DNA from: Balneolaceae bacterium SMO_bin1
Lineage (GTDB): Bacteria; Bacteroidota; Rhodothermia; Balneolales; Balneolaceae
Assembly: GCA_003123965.1 (NCBI GenBank)
Contig: NNSL01000469.1
Coordinates: forward strand, 1 to 17,886
Length of the DNA stretch: 17,886 nt
Direction: 5' to 3'
In this document: piece after piece, positions 1-8,641 of the stretch
Position numbering within the stretch: the first letter of the stretch is position 1
Layout: every line of letters begins with the position of its first letter
Position numbers and translations under genes: made by a program
Notes under the pieces: model-generated
Told to the model about the DNA's origin: nothing
Database searches by the model: none
What the model saw: the letters and a program-made list of their open reading frames with translations, nothing else

Positions 1-1208
1 TTTTCCTCTTACGGCGCAGGCGCAGCTTACTTTAAGCGGGGAAATGAAGGCCGAGAGCGGAATTTCGCGATGGGTTTCGCCTGCTGGATACTCCGCAAAA
101 TGATCCCGCTTTTTTTGTATCTCAACGAAGCCGACTGAACCTTTTTTATGAGCAGGACAAATATACCATCAAGGTCTCTGCACAAGATGTGCGGGTTTGG
201 GGTGAAGTGCAGCAGCTGCAGGATAACGCCAATGTGAATATTCACGAGGCCTGGGCAAGCCTTAGCTTGACAGAGCAGGTACTCTTTAAATTCGGACGAC
301 AAGAATTGGTGTATGATGATCAGCGGCTGCTAGGAAGCGTAAACTGGGTGCAGCAGGGCCGAAGCCATGATGCATTACTTTTTAAATATGAAAATACGGA
401 TTCCGGTTTCCGGTTTGATGCCGGTGGTGCCTACAACCAAGAGGGCGAAAATGTTTTTGGTACTACATATAGCCTGAATAATTACAAATTCCTGGGCTAC
501 CTCTGGGCTAATAAGCAGTTTGGAGCGCTTAATGCTTCGGCAATATTTCTGAGCGACGGCTTTCAGGTGCGTCCTAATACAACAAACTTCCGGTATACAT
601 TTGGTACCCACCTGCAATATCAAAAAGACAATATTAAGCTTACCGGAAGCACCTACTACCAGTCTGGCGATGACCTCAACCGAAGAAATATTGATGCTTA
701 CATGATTGCCGGGAACGCCTCCTACCAATTCAACGCCCTAAGTCTTACCGGCGGCTACGATTATCTTTCTGGCGGAGATGCCAATGACAGCAACCCGGAT
801 CAGTACGCATTCAATACTTTGTATGCTACTAATCACAAGTTCTACGGCAATATGGATTACTTTCTGAATTTCCCGGCCGATACCCGCGGTGGTGGATTGC
901 AAGATGCCTATATCGGTGCCACCTATAAATGGTCCCCAAAAACGACGAGCAACCTTACATATCACTATTTTGCATTGGCCGGAAATATCTTTGATGATTC
1001 AAGCCCCAGCGATCGCTATCTGGGTTCGGAGCTGGATTTTTCACTTACCTATAAATTTGTGGATGATGTAAATATCAAAGTAGGTTATTCCACATTGTTT
1101 AACAGCAGTTCACTGGAGAATCTGCAGGGCCGAAACGCCGAAGGCAATCAGCACTGGGGATGGTTGATGGTTCATTTTCAGCCCACATTCTTTACATCAA
1201 ACAATTAA
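1..1208 (+). CDS. Alginate-export family outer-membrane porin (5' partial, one frame break)
   Basis: This is the 3' part of a gene for a beta-barrel outer-membrane protein of the alginate-export (Alginate_exp) type. The barrel shows as alternating aromatic/polar strands rich in Tyr, Asn and Gly, including repeats such as GGYDYLSGGD and YIGATYKWSP, and it ends at the TAA at 1206-1208. The first ATG in the main frame is near 189, but similarity-style reading extends upstream to about 48 (RPRAEFRDGFRLLDTP). Before that the frame changes: positions 2-46 read FPLTAQAQLTLSGEM in another frame, which looks like the end of a signal peptide and the mature N-terminus. One extra base within 47-50 explains this. 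The true start lies left of the window. The family moves anionic or bulky solutes across the outer membrane; the substrate here is unknown. It runs convergent to the nirK-cupredoxin pair. Confidence 0.72.
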
Positions 1209-1346
1209 CCCTTTATAACTGATACTAGCACCTACTTACTCGTATCAAACTACTGGCATATATCTACCATAATCCGAATATTCGCCTCAAATCAGATGCA
1301 TATTTTTGTATAGCCCTTTGTTATGTTCCGCCTTAAAGTCCTGTAA

Positions 1347-1817
1347 TCAGCGGACAATCAGTATCCCTTTCATGTCGCCTGCATAATGACCTGGAAAGGT
1401 GCAGATGTATTCATATTTGCCCGGTTTCTCGGGTGCAGTAAAAGCGACTTCCACCGTTTCTCCATCACCCGCCATGCCGCTGTATGCAAGCATTTTATTG
1501 GTCATATCTGGAGCGATATACTCATTATTAGCCGCCCGAGCTGATGCTTTAGCTACAGCGGTAGCATCAACACCTGCTTTAAGCAATACAAAATTATGTG
1601 CCATTGCAGCCTTTGGAAAATCGCTTACCGTTTTTAGCTTTATGCGAACTTTCTGACCCGGTTCGGCTGTAATTTCGGTGACTGAAAAATCCAAGTCGTC
1701 GGTTCCTTTCATAGTTACGGTTTTTACGCTTTGACCTTCAGCGGGCTGCAGGGATAATCCCATCACAAACGCTATAGTGATTATAAAAACGAAAAGGTTT
1801 TTGGTAATTGAAGCCAT
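1347..1817 (-). CDS. Auracyanin/azurin-like blue copper protein
   Basis: A 156-residue exported cupredoxin, a small type 1 copper electron carrier. An N-terminal hydrophobic segment (about residues 6-24) ending near PAEGQ is a signal peptide. The copper ligands are visible: His74 in MAHNFVLL, then Cys139, His144 and Met149 in CTFPGHYAGDMKG. The C-to-M spacing of ten residues is that of auracyanins, one longer than classical azurin, and the Cys pair forming the azurin disulphide is absent. It follows nirK on the same strand after 67 bases, so a nirK-cupredoxin operon is likely. Cupredoxins of this type are known electron donors to NirK, so a role as periplasmic donor to the neighbouring nitrite reductase is a good inference. 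Donation to a terminal oxidase is the main alternative. Confidence 0.88.
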   Translation of the reverse strand: MASITKNLFVFIITIAFVMGLSLQPAEGQSVKTVTMKGTDDLDFSVTEITAEPGQKVRIKLKTVSDFPKAAMAHNFVLLKAGVDATAVAKASARAANNEYIAPDMTNKMLAYSGMAGDGETVEVAFTAPEKPGKYEYICTFPGHYAGDMKGILIVR

Positions 1818-1845
1818 ACCGAAAAGGATTTTTAGTTGGTATTAG

Positions 1846-1876
1846 TTGCCACACCACCTGTCAGGCCATGCGGCAA
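1846..1876 (-). promoter_or_regulatory. Stem-loop between nirK and the cupredoxin gene
   Basis: On the minus strand TTGCCGCA (1876-1869) pairs with TGTGGCAA (1853-1846), giving eight pairs with one G-U. A small inner CCT/AGG hairpin may sit in the loop. It begins nine bases after the nirK stop and no T-run follows, so it is not a standard intrinsic terminator. It could protect or process the mRNA, or lower readthrough into the cupredoxin gene. The structure is seen in the sequence; its role is inference. Confidence 0.45.
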
Positions 1877-1884
1877 AAGAGGAT

Positions 1885-3003
1885 TTAATTTTGTGGATTG
1901 AATATGTGCGGCTGCTCTTCGCCTTCTACCTCAATCACGCCCAGCATTCCCTTTCGGTTATAGCGTGAAAGTGCGTGATCAACGAGAAAGCTTTTTTCGG
2001 GCACGGGAAAGTCCATCTCAAAAATACCGCAGCTGCCCGGTGCTACGTGGCACGTTTGAACGTACTCTTCCGGTTCGCTGGCAATGGCACCTTCGCGCCA
2101 CGCTTTGGTCCAAACATTGCCAATTGCATGAAAGCTGCTCGATAAGTTTGGCCCTCCTGTGACCATAAATATACGTGCGGTATCACCTACTTGTGTTTTC
2201 ATTGTACCGTATCCGTCTTCCGTCAGTGCTTTTTTTTCGCCGTTCAGAAGCACGTAGGTCGGGTTTTCAGCTTTCATTGACTCCACATCAATTTCGTGAA
2301 AGCCTTTTTCACCGGCTTCTTTGTTGCTATAAACCTCGTGCTGCCCAAGGTAGAATTCGTGATCCACCTCAGAAAGGCCCTCATTTGGTTCCACCACAAT
2401 CATTCCAAACATGCCGCTGCTGATATGCTCATCGAGCTTGGGCACGGCGCAATGATAGATAAACGCGCCCGGGTACATTAGCTTGGCGTGCAGCTCACGT
2501 GATTGTCCGGGCGGACACAGCGTGGCTTTTGATCCGCCACCTGTACCATACACGGCATGGAAATCGACGTTATGAAGCAGCGTGTTTTGCGAGTTATTTT
2601 TGAAAGTAAGATTCATCTTGTCGCCTTGCCGTACACGTATCATGGGGCCGGGCACCTGTCCGCCGTACGTCATAAATTTAAATTGCACACCCGGCTCTAT
2701 TTCGCTTATCAGGTCTTTGCTTTCCAGCGTAATATTGTGTGTAACGGGCCGATTGCGATTGATCGGGGATGGAATATCACGCGGATTAGCCGCCACACGA
2801 TCCACCTTTGGTACGTTGCGCAATATTTTTCGACGTTTGCTGGAATCTGCCTGAACCGATTCACCCCCAAAGGGTAAACCCGCAAGTATACCGCCAGTGA
2901 GCATGGCACCGCCCATATTTTTCATAAACTCTCTGCGAGAAACAGCATTATTAGATTCAACTTCTGATTCTTGTTGACCAATATGCTCTTTGTTGACTGT
3001 CAT
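1885..3003 (-). CDS. nirK: Copper-containing nitrite reductase NirK
   Basis: A 372-residue multicopper nitrite reductase that reduces nitrite to nitric oxide (EC 1.7.2.1) in the periplasm, the NO-forming step of denitrification. A Tat signal is clear: Arg23-Arg24 in SRREFM followed by a Gly/Ala/Leu-rich segment to about residue 52. Both copper sites are complete. Type 1 ligands are His144, Cys185, His193 and Met198. Type 2 ligands are His149, His184 and His343. The catalytic Asp147 (in HNVDFH) and His292 (in SFHAIGNVW) are present, with the same 51-residue spacing between His292 and His343 as in characterised enzymes. Length fits the two-domain cupredoxin family. A cupredoxin gene follows on the same strand, and no other denitrification gene is visible here. 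It is divergent from a single-domain response regulator across 564 bases, which may hold its control region. Confidence 0.96.
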   Translation of the reverse strand: MTVNKEHIGQQESEVESNNAVSRREFMKNMGGAMLTGGILAGLPFGGESVQADSSKRRKILRNVPKVDRVAANPRDIPSPINRNRPVTHNITLESKDLISEIEPGVQFKFMTYGGQVPGPMIRVRQGDKMNLTFKNNSQNTLLHNVDFHAVYGTGGGSKATLCPPGQSRELHAKLMYPGAFIYHCAVPKLDEHISSGMFGMIVVEPNEGLSEVDHEFYLGQHEVYSNKEAGEKGFHEIDVESMKAENPTYVLLNGEKKALTEDGYGTMKTQVGDTARIFMVTGGPNLSSSFHAIGNVWTKAWREGAIASEPEEYVQTCHVAPGSCGIFEMDFPVPEKSFLVDHALSRYNRKGMLGVIEVEGEEQPHIFNPQN

Positions 3004-3567
3004 AGCAGTAGATTTTTTGAATTAAGAGTATTTTGTCTTTTTATTACATTTTAAAAAACACAGCTAAGGCGTTTCGCGTTCAAAATCGGACGCAAAACCC
3101 ACATTTAACTGGCGTATTTTCACAAATTGCAGCCTGAAAATATCTGGCCCACTTAGGTTGGCGCCTTATCTTGCTGTTAATATGAGAAAATCCTGCAAAT
3201 TATTAATGAGAGCAAAGCTATCACCTTTGTCTGATGAACACCTATAGTGAAACCACGCGCAACTTTGCCTGAACTGGCATTTCTTTATTCACTGAGTTAA
3301 CGTTTAGAAGTCAGTTATTGCGAGCTTTATATTTTAAACTAAGCTCAGGCAGGCGTTTGGTTTATTACTTACCCACAAGAAAGTGCACTCACTCCTACTG
3401 AAGAGCATAAATAGTATTTGCCTGAAAGATCATCGATAATTGATAGTCAGAAATAATGCATATAATATGAAGTCAACTTTTTTACGCTTTTGTACTTTAA
3501 ATTTTCAGAATCAATCAAAAAATCATTAATATTAGGATCTTCTAATAAAAATTAAATTTTCGGGGAC
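3004..3567. other. Gene-free divergent intergenic region
   Basis: A 564-base AT-rich stretch lies between the starts of nirK (minus) and the response regulator (plus). No long ORF, tRNA or strong intrinsic terminator is visible. The best short ORF is 3182-3247 (21 codons), which I do not support. The region must contain both promoters, but I could not identify a convincing consensus, nor a clean FNR/CRP palindrome. The segment around 3430-3450 (TCATCGATAATTGATAGTCA) is weakly palindromic only. Confidence 0.5.
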
Positions 3568-3957
3568 ATGGCTGAAAAGAAGAAAGTGCTAATTGTTGAG
3601 GATGACTTAATTCTCAACCTATTATATGAGAGTTATTTTGAGCGTCTGGGTTTTGATACCGAAGGAGAATTGGTATACGGAAAAACAGCAATTGAAATGA
3701 CGAAAAAATACAATCCCGACCTCATTGTTATGGACATCACCCTGGAAGGTGAGCTTAACGGGATTGATGCTATGTTGGAAATTAGAAAATTTTCTGATGT
3801 TCCAGTAATCTACATCACCGGAAATTCGGACCCCAAACATGTTGAACGTGCCTGGGAAACCGATTATCTGGAATATATGACCAAGCCTATTGAGTACGAA
3901 GATCTAAAAGGTGCAATTGAAAAACACTTTGATCTGGAAGAGGTTGATCAAAAATAA
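3568..3957 (+). CDS. Single-domain (CheY-like) response regulator
   Basis: A 129-residue protein made of one receiver domain and no output domain. The acidic pocket is Glu11-Asp12-Asp13, the phosphoacceptor is Asp56 in VMDITLEG, the switch Thr is Thr84 in YITGNS, and the conserved Lys106-Pro107 follows. All residues needed for phosphorylation are intact. It would act through protein-protein contact or as a phosphorelay intermediate in the cytoplasm. A histidine kinase gene begins 242 bases downstream on the same strand and nirK lies divergently upstream, so either could be functionally linked. The pairing cannot be proven from sequence. The SLEGELNGIDA-like loop after the phosphoacceptor resembles receiver domains found in hybrid kinase/PAS systems. 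Confidence 0.9.
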   Translation: MAEKKKVLIVEDDLILNLLYESYFERLGFDTEGELVYGKTAIEMTKKYNPDLIVMDITLEGELNGIDAMLEIRKFSDVPVIYITGNSDPKHVERAWETDYLEYMTKPIEYEDLKGAIEKHFDLEEVDQK

Positions 3958-4199
3958 ACTGTAGTAAATAAGGCCTGTATCTAAAGAACCCTTACAGTTG
4001 TAAAAGCCGATAATCACCTCCAGGTTTACTGATTACCTACAGCGCGCAGTTACTCCAAAAAACTTTTCTTTTCTTACTATTCATCAGTAACGAAATGGTA
4101 TTAAATACCGTAAAATACATTTCGCATAGCTGGTATTTATCGTAATATCATTATTTTGTATTGTAAAATTTATTATCCCTTTTTACGTTAATATTCGTT
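3958..4199. other. Leader region upstream of the histidine kinase gene
   Basis: These 242 bases contain no gene. A seven-base inverted repeat (AACTGTA at 3957-3963 and TACAGTT at 3993-3999) starts right at the regulator's stop codon but has a loop of about 29 bases and no T-run, so terminator function is doubtful. The last 70 bases are strongly AT-rich and probably carry the kinase promoter; I could not fix its position. Confidence 0.35.
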
Positions 4200-5902
4200 A
4201 TGAAACGAAAAATAGGTTCACTTCGATGGATTCTTTTGGCTGCAGGCATTATAGCTGTTGTAGGTATAACCGCAATGAATGTGTATTCACTATACACATT
4301 GCGCAACAGCTCAATTGAGTCCGAGCTTCAGTCCAAACAGATTCAGGTGGCCGAATTTGCCGACCGCATTCGACACCGTTTCTTTCATCCTTTCCAAGCC
4401 AATGGCCTGGCTTCGTGGGACATGCCAACGATTGAAGAAACTTTGAATGAAACCGGTCAGTTTACGCCTAAAGCGCGCAATACCATTTATGAGGCCTCTC
4501 AAGATTCTATATTCGAAGATATTTACTACATTCCGGCTAATTCCAATGCCTGCACCAACCAAGATGAAATTGCCCACTTTAATCCGGGCACAAAAACGTT
4601 CTCCTCAACTTCTACCTACCCCAGCTCGGTCTGTGATGGTATGGGCATTGCGCGTACCCGAATGCGCACGCTCATACCAGATTATCGCTACAATAACAAA
4701 GTACTGTTCGACACGCACCGCAGCATGGTTGTGGCCTTGGTGAACCAGAATACACAGAGTGTCATCGGCTACCTAGCCATGCCTATCAACCGTAACTATA
4801 TGGTTGAACAGTACCTGAAACCCAAGCTGGTTGAAACGTTCGGAAAAGAATCAAACTCGGGGCTCAATGTGTGGCTACGCGACTGGACCAACCGCCAGCT
4901 GATTGCCAGCAGCAATCCAGACCTTGATCTTGAAAATGTAAATGTTGAAATTCGTCAGCAATTCCCCGACTTCTTTGATGACTGGCGTTTGTATGCTTCC
5001 ATAAATCAAGCCTCGGTAGCAGGGTCGTCGGGTCCATCGCTGTGGACTAATCTTACTATATTAGCTGCGGCCTTTATTTTTCTGGTAGGCGCTATGCTGT
5101 TCATGTTTTTTACCGCTCAGCGGGAGCGCGCACTGGCCGAACGGCAGTCCGACTTCCTTGCAAATGTAACGCACGAACTTAAAACGCCTATTTCGGTGAT
5201 GCAGGCAGCCGGCGAAAACCTGGCTGACGGCCGCGTTGATAACCGCGAACGGCTCAAATCCTATGGATCCCATATTTACAGCGAAGCCGTGCGACTGCGC
5301 AAAATGATCGAACGACTCCTTGATGTAGCAAAGGCCGATGCCGGAGAATCGTTTATTCATCCCAAGCCGCTTGAGGTAAACCAACGAGTTCAAAAATTCC
5401 TTAACGAGCATCGCGATTACATCAAAGAGCAAGGGTTTACCATTGATGCAAACATCCGGATCGCATGCCCAAGGTGATGCTTGACGAGCACAGTATGGAT
5501 ACTATTTTGAGCAACCTTATCAATAATGCAATAAAATACAGCGCCGATGATAAATTCCTGGGTATTTATCTTTCTCAACGCGGCAAAGATGTGATTCTAA
5601 AAGTTGAAGATCACGGCGTGGGAATGTCGAAAAAATCAATAAAGCATATTTTTGAGAAATTTTACCGAGCCGAAGACACATTGACTGCTCAAACCAAAGG
5701 GTACGGCCTTGGCCTGTCTATCGTTAAGAATCTTGTGGAGCTGAACGGGGGAACCATCAGCGTAAACAGCCAAGAAGGTGAAGGGTCAACTTTTACAGTA
5801 ACTTTTCCTATTATTAAAGAACAACAGGGTCGGGACATAGAAACAGCAGATGTGGAATCTAGCCCGGCTCCGAAAAAATTAGCACACAGTACCAATGACT
5901 AA
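4200..5902 (+). pseudogene. Membrane sensor histidine kinase, split by a one-base frameshift
   Basis: The kinase is read in two frames, 4200-5477 and about 5450-5902; together they would give about 567 residues. Domains in order are: TM1 (about 10-30); a periplasmic sensor of about 250 residues with Cys118 and Cys145 that could form a disulphide; TM2 (283-305); the H-box NVTHELKTP with phosphoacceptor His325; then, after the break, the N-box (LSNLINNAIKYS), the G1 box (DHGVGMS), the FEKFYR box and the G2 box (GYGLGLSIV). The break lies near 5455-5457: adding one C to the CC there gives DANIPDRMPKVMLDEHS, a smooth join. As written, the first frame ends at the TGA just after 5474 and makes a kinase without its ATPase domain. 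The gene overlaps the downstream OmpR-type regulator by eight bases, so the two form a two-component pair. A real mutation would inactivate signalling; sequence error is more likely. Confidence 0.85.
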
Positions 5903-6623
5903 TACTATGGCAGCCAAAACCGATACAGAAGCACAAAAAATTCTGATTGTTGAAGACGAGCCCAGCCTCATTTTCACCCTGCAAGACACCCTCGAAAATG
6001 AAGGTTACAATACCTTTATTGCAAAAGAAGGCAAAAAAGCGATTGAAATAGTAAAGGAAGAAAACCCCGATCTGCTCATCCTTGACCTTATGCTGCCCGG
6101 CATAAGCGGGTATGATGTTTGTAAAAAAGTTCGGGCCCTCAATTATACCTTTCCTATCATCATGCTAACGGCTCGCGACCAGGAAATTGATAAAGTAACC
6201 GGGCTTAATATCGGTGCGGACGACTACATGACCAAGCCCTTTGGGGTAAAGGAGCTGCTCGCTCGTATACAAGCGCGCCTGCGGCGTTCTGAGCGATACT
6301 CCAAAGGTAAACCCATTAACGAAGTGGATTTAGGGACCATCCACATTGACTTAAAAAACGCACGCGCTGATCACCCTGAGAAAGGAGAACTTAACCTTAC
6401 CACGCGTGAAGTAGAACTTATTCGCTACCTGGTGGCTCATGCAAATAGTCCGGTATCACGGGCCGACCTGCTCGAGAATGTATGGCGTTACGAATACAGC
6501 ACCAATACCCGCACGGTTGATGTGCACATTTCCAAATTGCGGTCAAAAATTGAGATTAATCCAGATGACCCCAAGTATCTGGTTACGCTGCACGGCGTGG
6601 GCTACATGCTCAAAAAAGGATAG
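5895..6623 (+). CDS. OmpR/PhoB-family response regulator
   Basis: A 242-residue DNA-binding response regulator. The receiver domain (about 15-130) has Glu20-Asp21, phosphoacceptor Asp64 in LILDLMLPG, Thr92 and Lys114-Pro115. The C-terminal winged helix (about 145-240) shows the usual LTTREVELIRYL, TVDVHISKLRSKI and GVGYML signatures. The first ATG overlaps the kinase stop by eight bases, suggesting translational coupling; a second in-frame ATG at 5907 is an alternative start. It is the cognate regulator of the kinase before it, and would control transcription after phosphorylation. Target genes are unknown. The FMN reductase gene converges on it with only eight bases between, leaving no room for a separate terminator. 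Confidence 0.95.
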   Translation: MTNTMAAKTDTEAQKILIVEDEPSLIFTLQDTLENEGYNTFIAKEGKKAIEIVKEENPDLLILDLMLPGISGYDVCKKVRALNYTFPIIMLTARDQEIDKVTGLNIGADDYMTKPFGVKELLARIQARLRRSERYSKGKPINEVDLGTIHIDLKNARADHPEKGELNLTTREVELIRYLVAHANSPVSRADLLENVWRYEYSTNTRTVDVHISKLRSKIEINPDDPKYLVTLHGVGYMLKKG

Positions 6624-6631
6624 GAAGCGTG

Positions 6632-7192
6632 CTAGTTCCCGGCACTCCTGAAGTCTTTTAAAAACTGCACGTAATTTTTTATTTGATCCTCGAGGAGCTC
6701 TTGCTGAAATGAATCTTTTATTCCTTCCTTTGGATCAAAGTTTTTGTGCACGCGCGAAATGAATACCCGTTCCGGAAAAACATGGGCATTGCGATAGCCC
6801 ACCACTTGCTGGAGTTGCTCAACTGCCCGAAGCCCGCCGAATGAACCGGTGGCTTCGCCCACGAAACAGACTGGCTTTTTATACAGTGATTCGGGGAACG
6901 GCAGATAATCAATAAACAACTTTAGAATTCCGGGATAGCCTCCGTTGTATTCGGGGCAAACCACCACCAGCCCGTCTGAACTCATCAACGGTTTTATAAA
7001 GTCATTAATTTCTGGAATATCCTTTCCGTATTCACCGCCCACCACGCTTTGCAACGGAAAATTCTGCAAGTTAATAATGCCCGCTTCAACAGGTGTATCC
7101 AAAGCTTCATATCGCTCCTGCAGGTATTTTGAAATTCGCAGAGCATTAGAATCAGGACGATCAGTCCCACTTACAATTTCAATGTTAATCAT
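6632..7192 (-). CDS. NADPH-dependent FMN reductase family flavoprotein
   Basis: A 186-residue flavodoxin-fold protein of the NADPH-dependent FMN reductase (FMN_red) family, soluble and cytoplasmic. The N-terminal SGTDRPDSNALRIS matches the phosphate-binding GSxRxxS-type loop. PEYNGGYPGILKLFIDYL (80-97) is the hallmark flavin-binding motif, and GEATGSFGGLRAVEQL (112-127) the second one. It probably reduces flavin or quinone-type substrates with NADPH; the substrate is not readable from sequence. Its ATG overlaps the end of rarA by eight bases, so it is likely the last gene of that transcript and coupled to rarA translation. There is no sign of damage. Confidence 0.9.
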   Translation of the reverse strand: MINIEIVSGTDRPDSNALRISKYLQERYEALDTPVEAGIINLQNFPLQSVVGGEYGKDIPEINDFIKPLMSSDGLVVVCPEYNGGYPGILKLFIDYLPFPESLYKKPVCFVGEATGSFGGLRAVEQLQQVVGYRNAHVFPERVFISRVHKNFDPKEGIKDSFQQELLEDQIKNYVQFLKDFRSAGN

Positions 7193-8564
7193 CTGAGTTA
7201 TTTTTTCCGGTTTGATATGCTTTTTTAATTTCCTGGATACGTTGCCAAAGTTTGTTTTCGCGTCCTATAGGGCCAGCTTCATACCATTCGGCATCTAAAT
7301 CTTCGGGCAGATACTGCTGCGGAACCCAGTGATGTTCAAAGGCATGCGGATATTTATAATCGTCGGAGGCATTTGATATATCAAGGTAACGGGCCTGTTT
7401 AGAGTTAGCCGTTTTGTCACGAAGATGCGGCGGAATCGGGCCGGTCCCGTTATGTCGAATTTCGCTGCGCACCGAAAATATAGCACCGGTGCTGTTACTT
7501 TTGGGAGCCAAAGCCAGGTAAATACAGGCGTGTGATAAAAAGTACAGTCCCTCGGGCATGCCGCACTTGGTAAACGCTTCGTGAGCGGAATTTACCAGTG
7601 ATAGCGCATGCGGATCGGCCAACCCTACATCCTCGGAGGCTAAAATGAGCATACGCCGAAAAATAAAATTGGGATCTTCCCCGCCCTCCAGCATCGCCAC
7701 CATCCAGTACAGGGCGGCATCTACGTGGGACCCGCGCATCGATTTGATAAACGCCGATGCATAATGATAGTGCTCGTCGCCCCCTTTCTGGTATCGCACA
7801 TTCCGCTTTTGAATGCATTCCTTCGCAATATCAAGAGTTATATTAATCGTGCCCTCCTCATCAGGCTCACTTGAAAGTACGGCCACCTCCAAGGCATTAA
7901 GTGCATTGCGGATGTCGCCAGCGGCGTAGTCGGCCAGGTGCTCCACCGCCTCTTTGGTTACATTCACATTGCGATGCCCCAGTCCACGGTTTTCGTCCTC
8001 CAGCGACCGGTAGATCATCGTCCGCACGTGCTCAACCGTTAAGTCATACAGCTCAAATAGCTGGCAGCGCGAGAGCAGCGGATTTACCAGTGAGTAAAAC
8101 GGATTTTCGGTGGTTGCACCGATGAGGGTAATAATGCCCGACTCCAGGTGTGGAAGAAGTGCATCCTGCTGGGCTTTGTTCCATCGGTGAATTTCGTCAA
8201 CAAAAAGAATGGTTTTCCGGCCGTTCATCTGCTCCACTTTTTCGGCTTTAGTCACCACTTGCCGGAGGTCTTTAATACCATCTAGCACAGCGTTGAGAAC
8301 CACAAATTCGGCATTAATTTCGCGGGAAATGACGTGTGCCAGTGTCGTTTTACCCGAGCTGGGCGGACCATAAAAAATCAGCGATCCAATCACTCCACTT
8401 TCAATCATCCGGCGGAGCATCTTGCCTTCTCCCACAATATGATTCTGCCCCACAAACTCATCGAGCGAACGTGGTCGCATGCGGGTAGCCAGCGGTTCGT
8501 GCGGGTTGGCAACCGAGGTACCTTGTTTATTTGATGTGCCGGAATCTTCGTTGAACAGATCCAT
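7185..8564 (-). CDS. rarA: Replication-associated recombination protein RarA (MgsA), AAA+ ATPase
   Basis: A 459-residue clamp-loader-like AAA+ ATPase. Walker A is GPPSSGKT (66-73), Walker B is ILFVDEIH (119-126), sensor 1 is in LIGATTEN (147-154), and [11 protein letters not shown] gives the sensor 2 Arg region. The C-terminal half has the MgsA/RarA tetramerisation-type signature ([23 protein letters not shown]). The N-terminal stretch [11 protein letters not shown] is typical of the family. RarA acts at stalled replication forks with SSB and RecA; that role is known from the family. The start is the ATG at 8564, after a 75-base repeat-rich gap from the carboxylase gene. It overlaps the FMN reductase gene by eight bases. 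Confidence 0.95.
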   Translation of the reverse strand: MDLFNEDSGTSNKQGTSVANPHEPLATRMRPRSLDEFVGQNHIVGEGKMLRRMIESGVIGSLIFYGPPSSGKTTLAHVISREINAEFVVLNAVLDGIKDLRQVVTKAEKVEQMNGRKTILFVDEIHRWNKAQQDALLPHLESGIITLIGATTENPFYSLVNPLLSRCQLFELYDLTVEHVRTMIYRSLEDENRGLGHRNVNVTKEAVEHLADYAAGDIRNALNALEVAVLSSEPDEEGTINITLDIAKECIQKRNVRYQKGGDEHYHYASAFIKSMRGSHVDAALYWMVAMLEGGEDPNFIFRRMLILASEDVGLADPHALSLVNSAHEAFTKCGMPEGLYFLSHACIYLALAPKSNSTGAIFSVRSEIRHNGTGPIPPHLRDKTANSKQARYLDISNASDDYKYPHAFEHHWVPQQYLPEDLDAEWYEAGPIGRENKLWQRIQEIKKAYQTGKNNSDD

Positions 8565-8641
8565 ACAAATGTTGAATGCTAAATTTTAAATGTTGAATTG
8601 CTGTACAATGAATTCAACACTCAACATTCAAAATTAAAATT
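8565..8641. repeat. AT-rich TTGAAT/ATTCAA repeat cluster with hairpin
   Basis: The gap between the carboxylase and rarA genes is almost wholly built from variants of TGTTGAAT and its complement. TGTTGAATT (8591-8599) and AATTCAACA (8611-8619) form a perfect nine-pair stem with an 11-base loop. Further copies lie at 8570-8578 (TGTTGAATG) and 8621-8631 (TCAACATTCAA). The block abuts the carboxylase stop codon. On the minus strand the hairpin is followed by TTTAAAATTT, so it may also act as a weak terminator. Similar AT-rich heptamer-like intergenic repeats are known in several bacterial phyla. Confidence 0.55.

Noticed and set aside
1215..1250. GATAC/GTATC inverted repeat after the porin gene as a terminator
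   Set aside because: Only five pairs with a loop of about 14 bases and no T-run.
3182..3247. 21-codon plus-strand ORF in the nirK upstream region
   Set aside because: No ribosome binding site, no recognisable motif, and a length expected by chance in AT-rich DNA.
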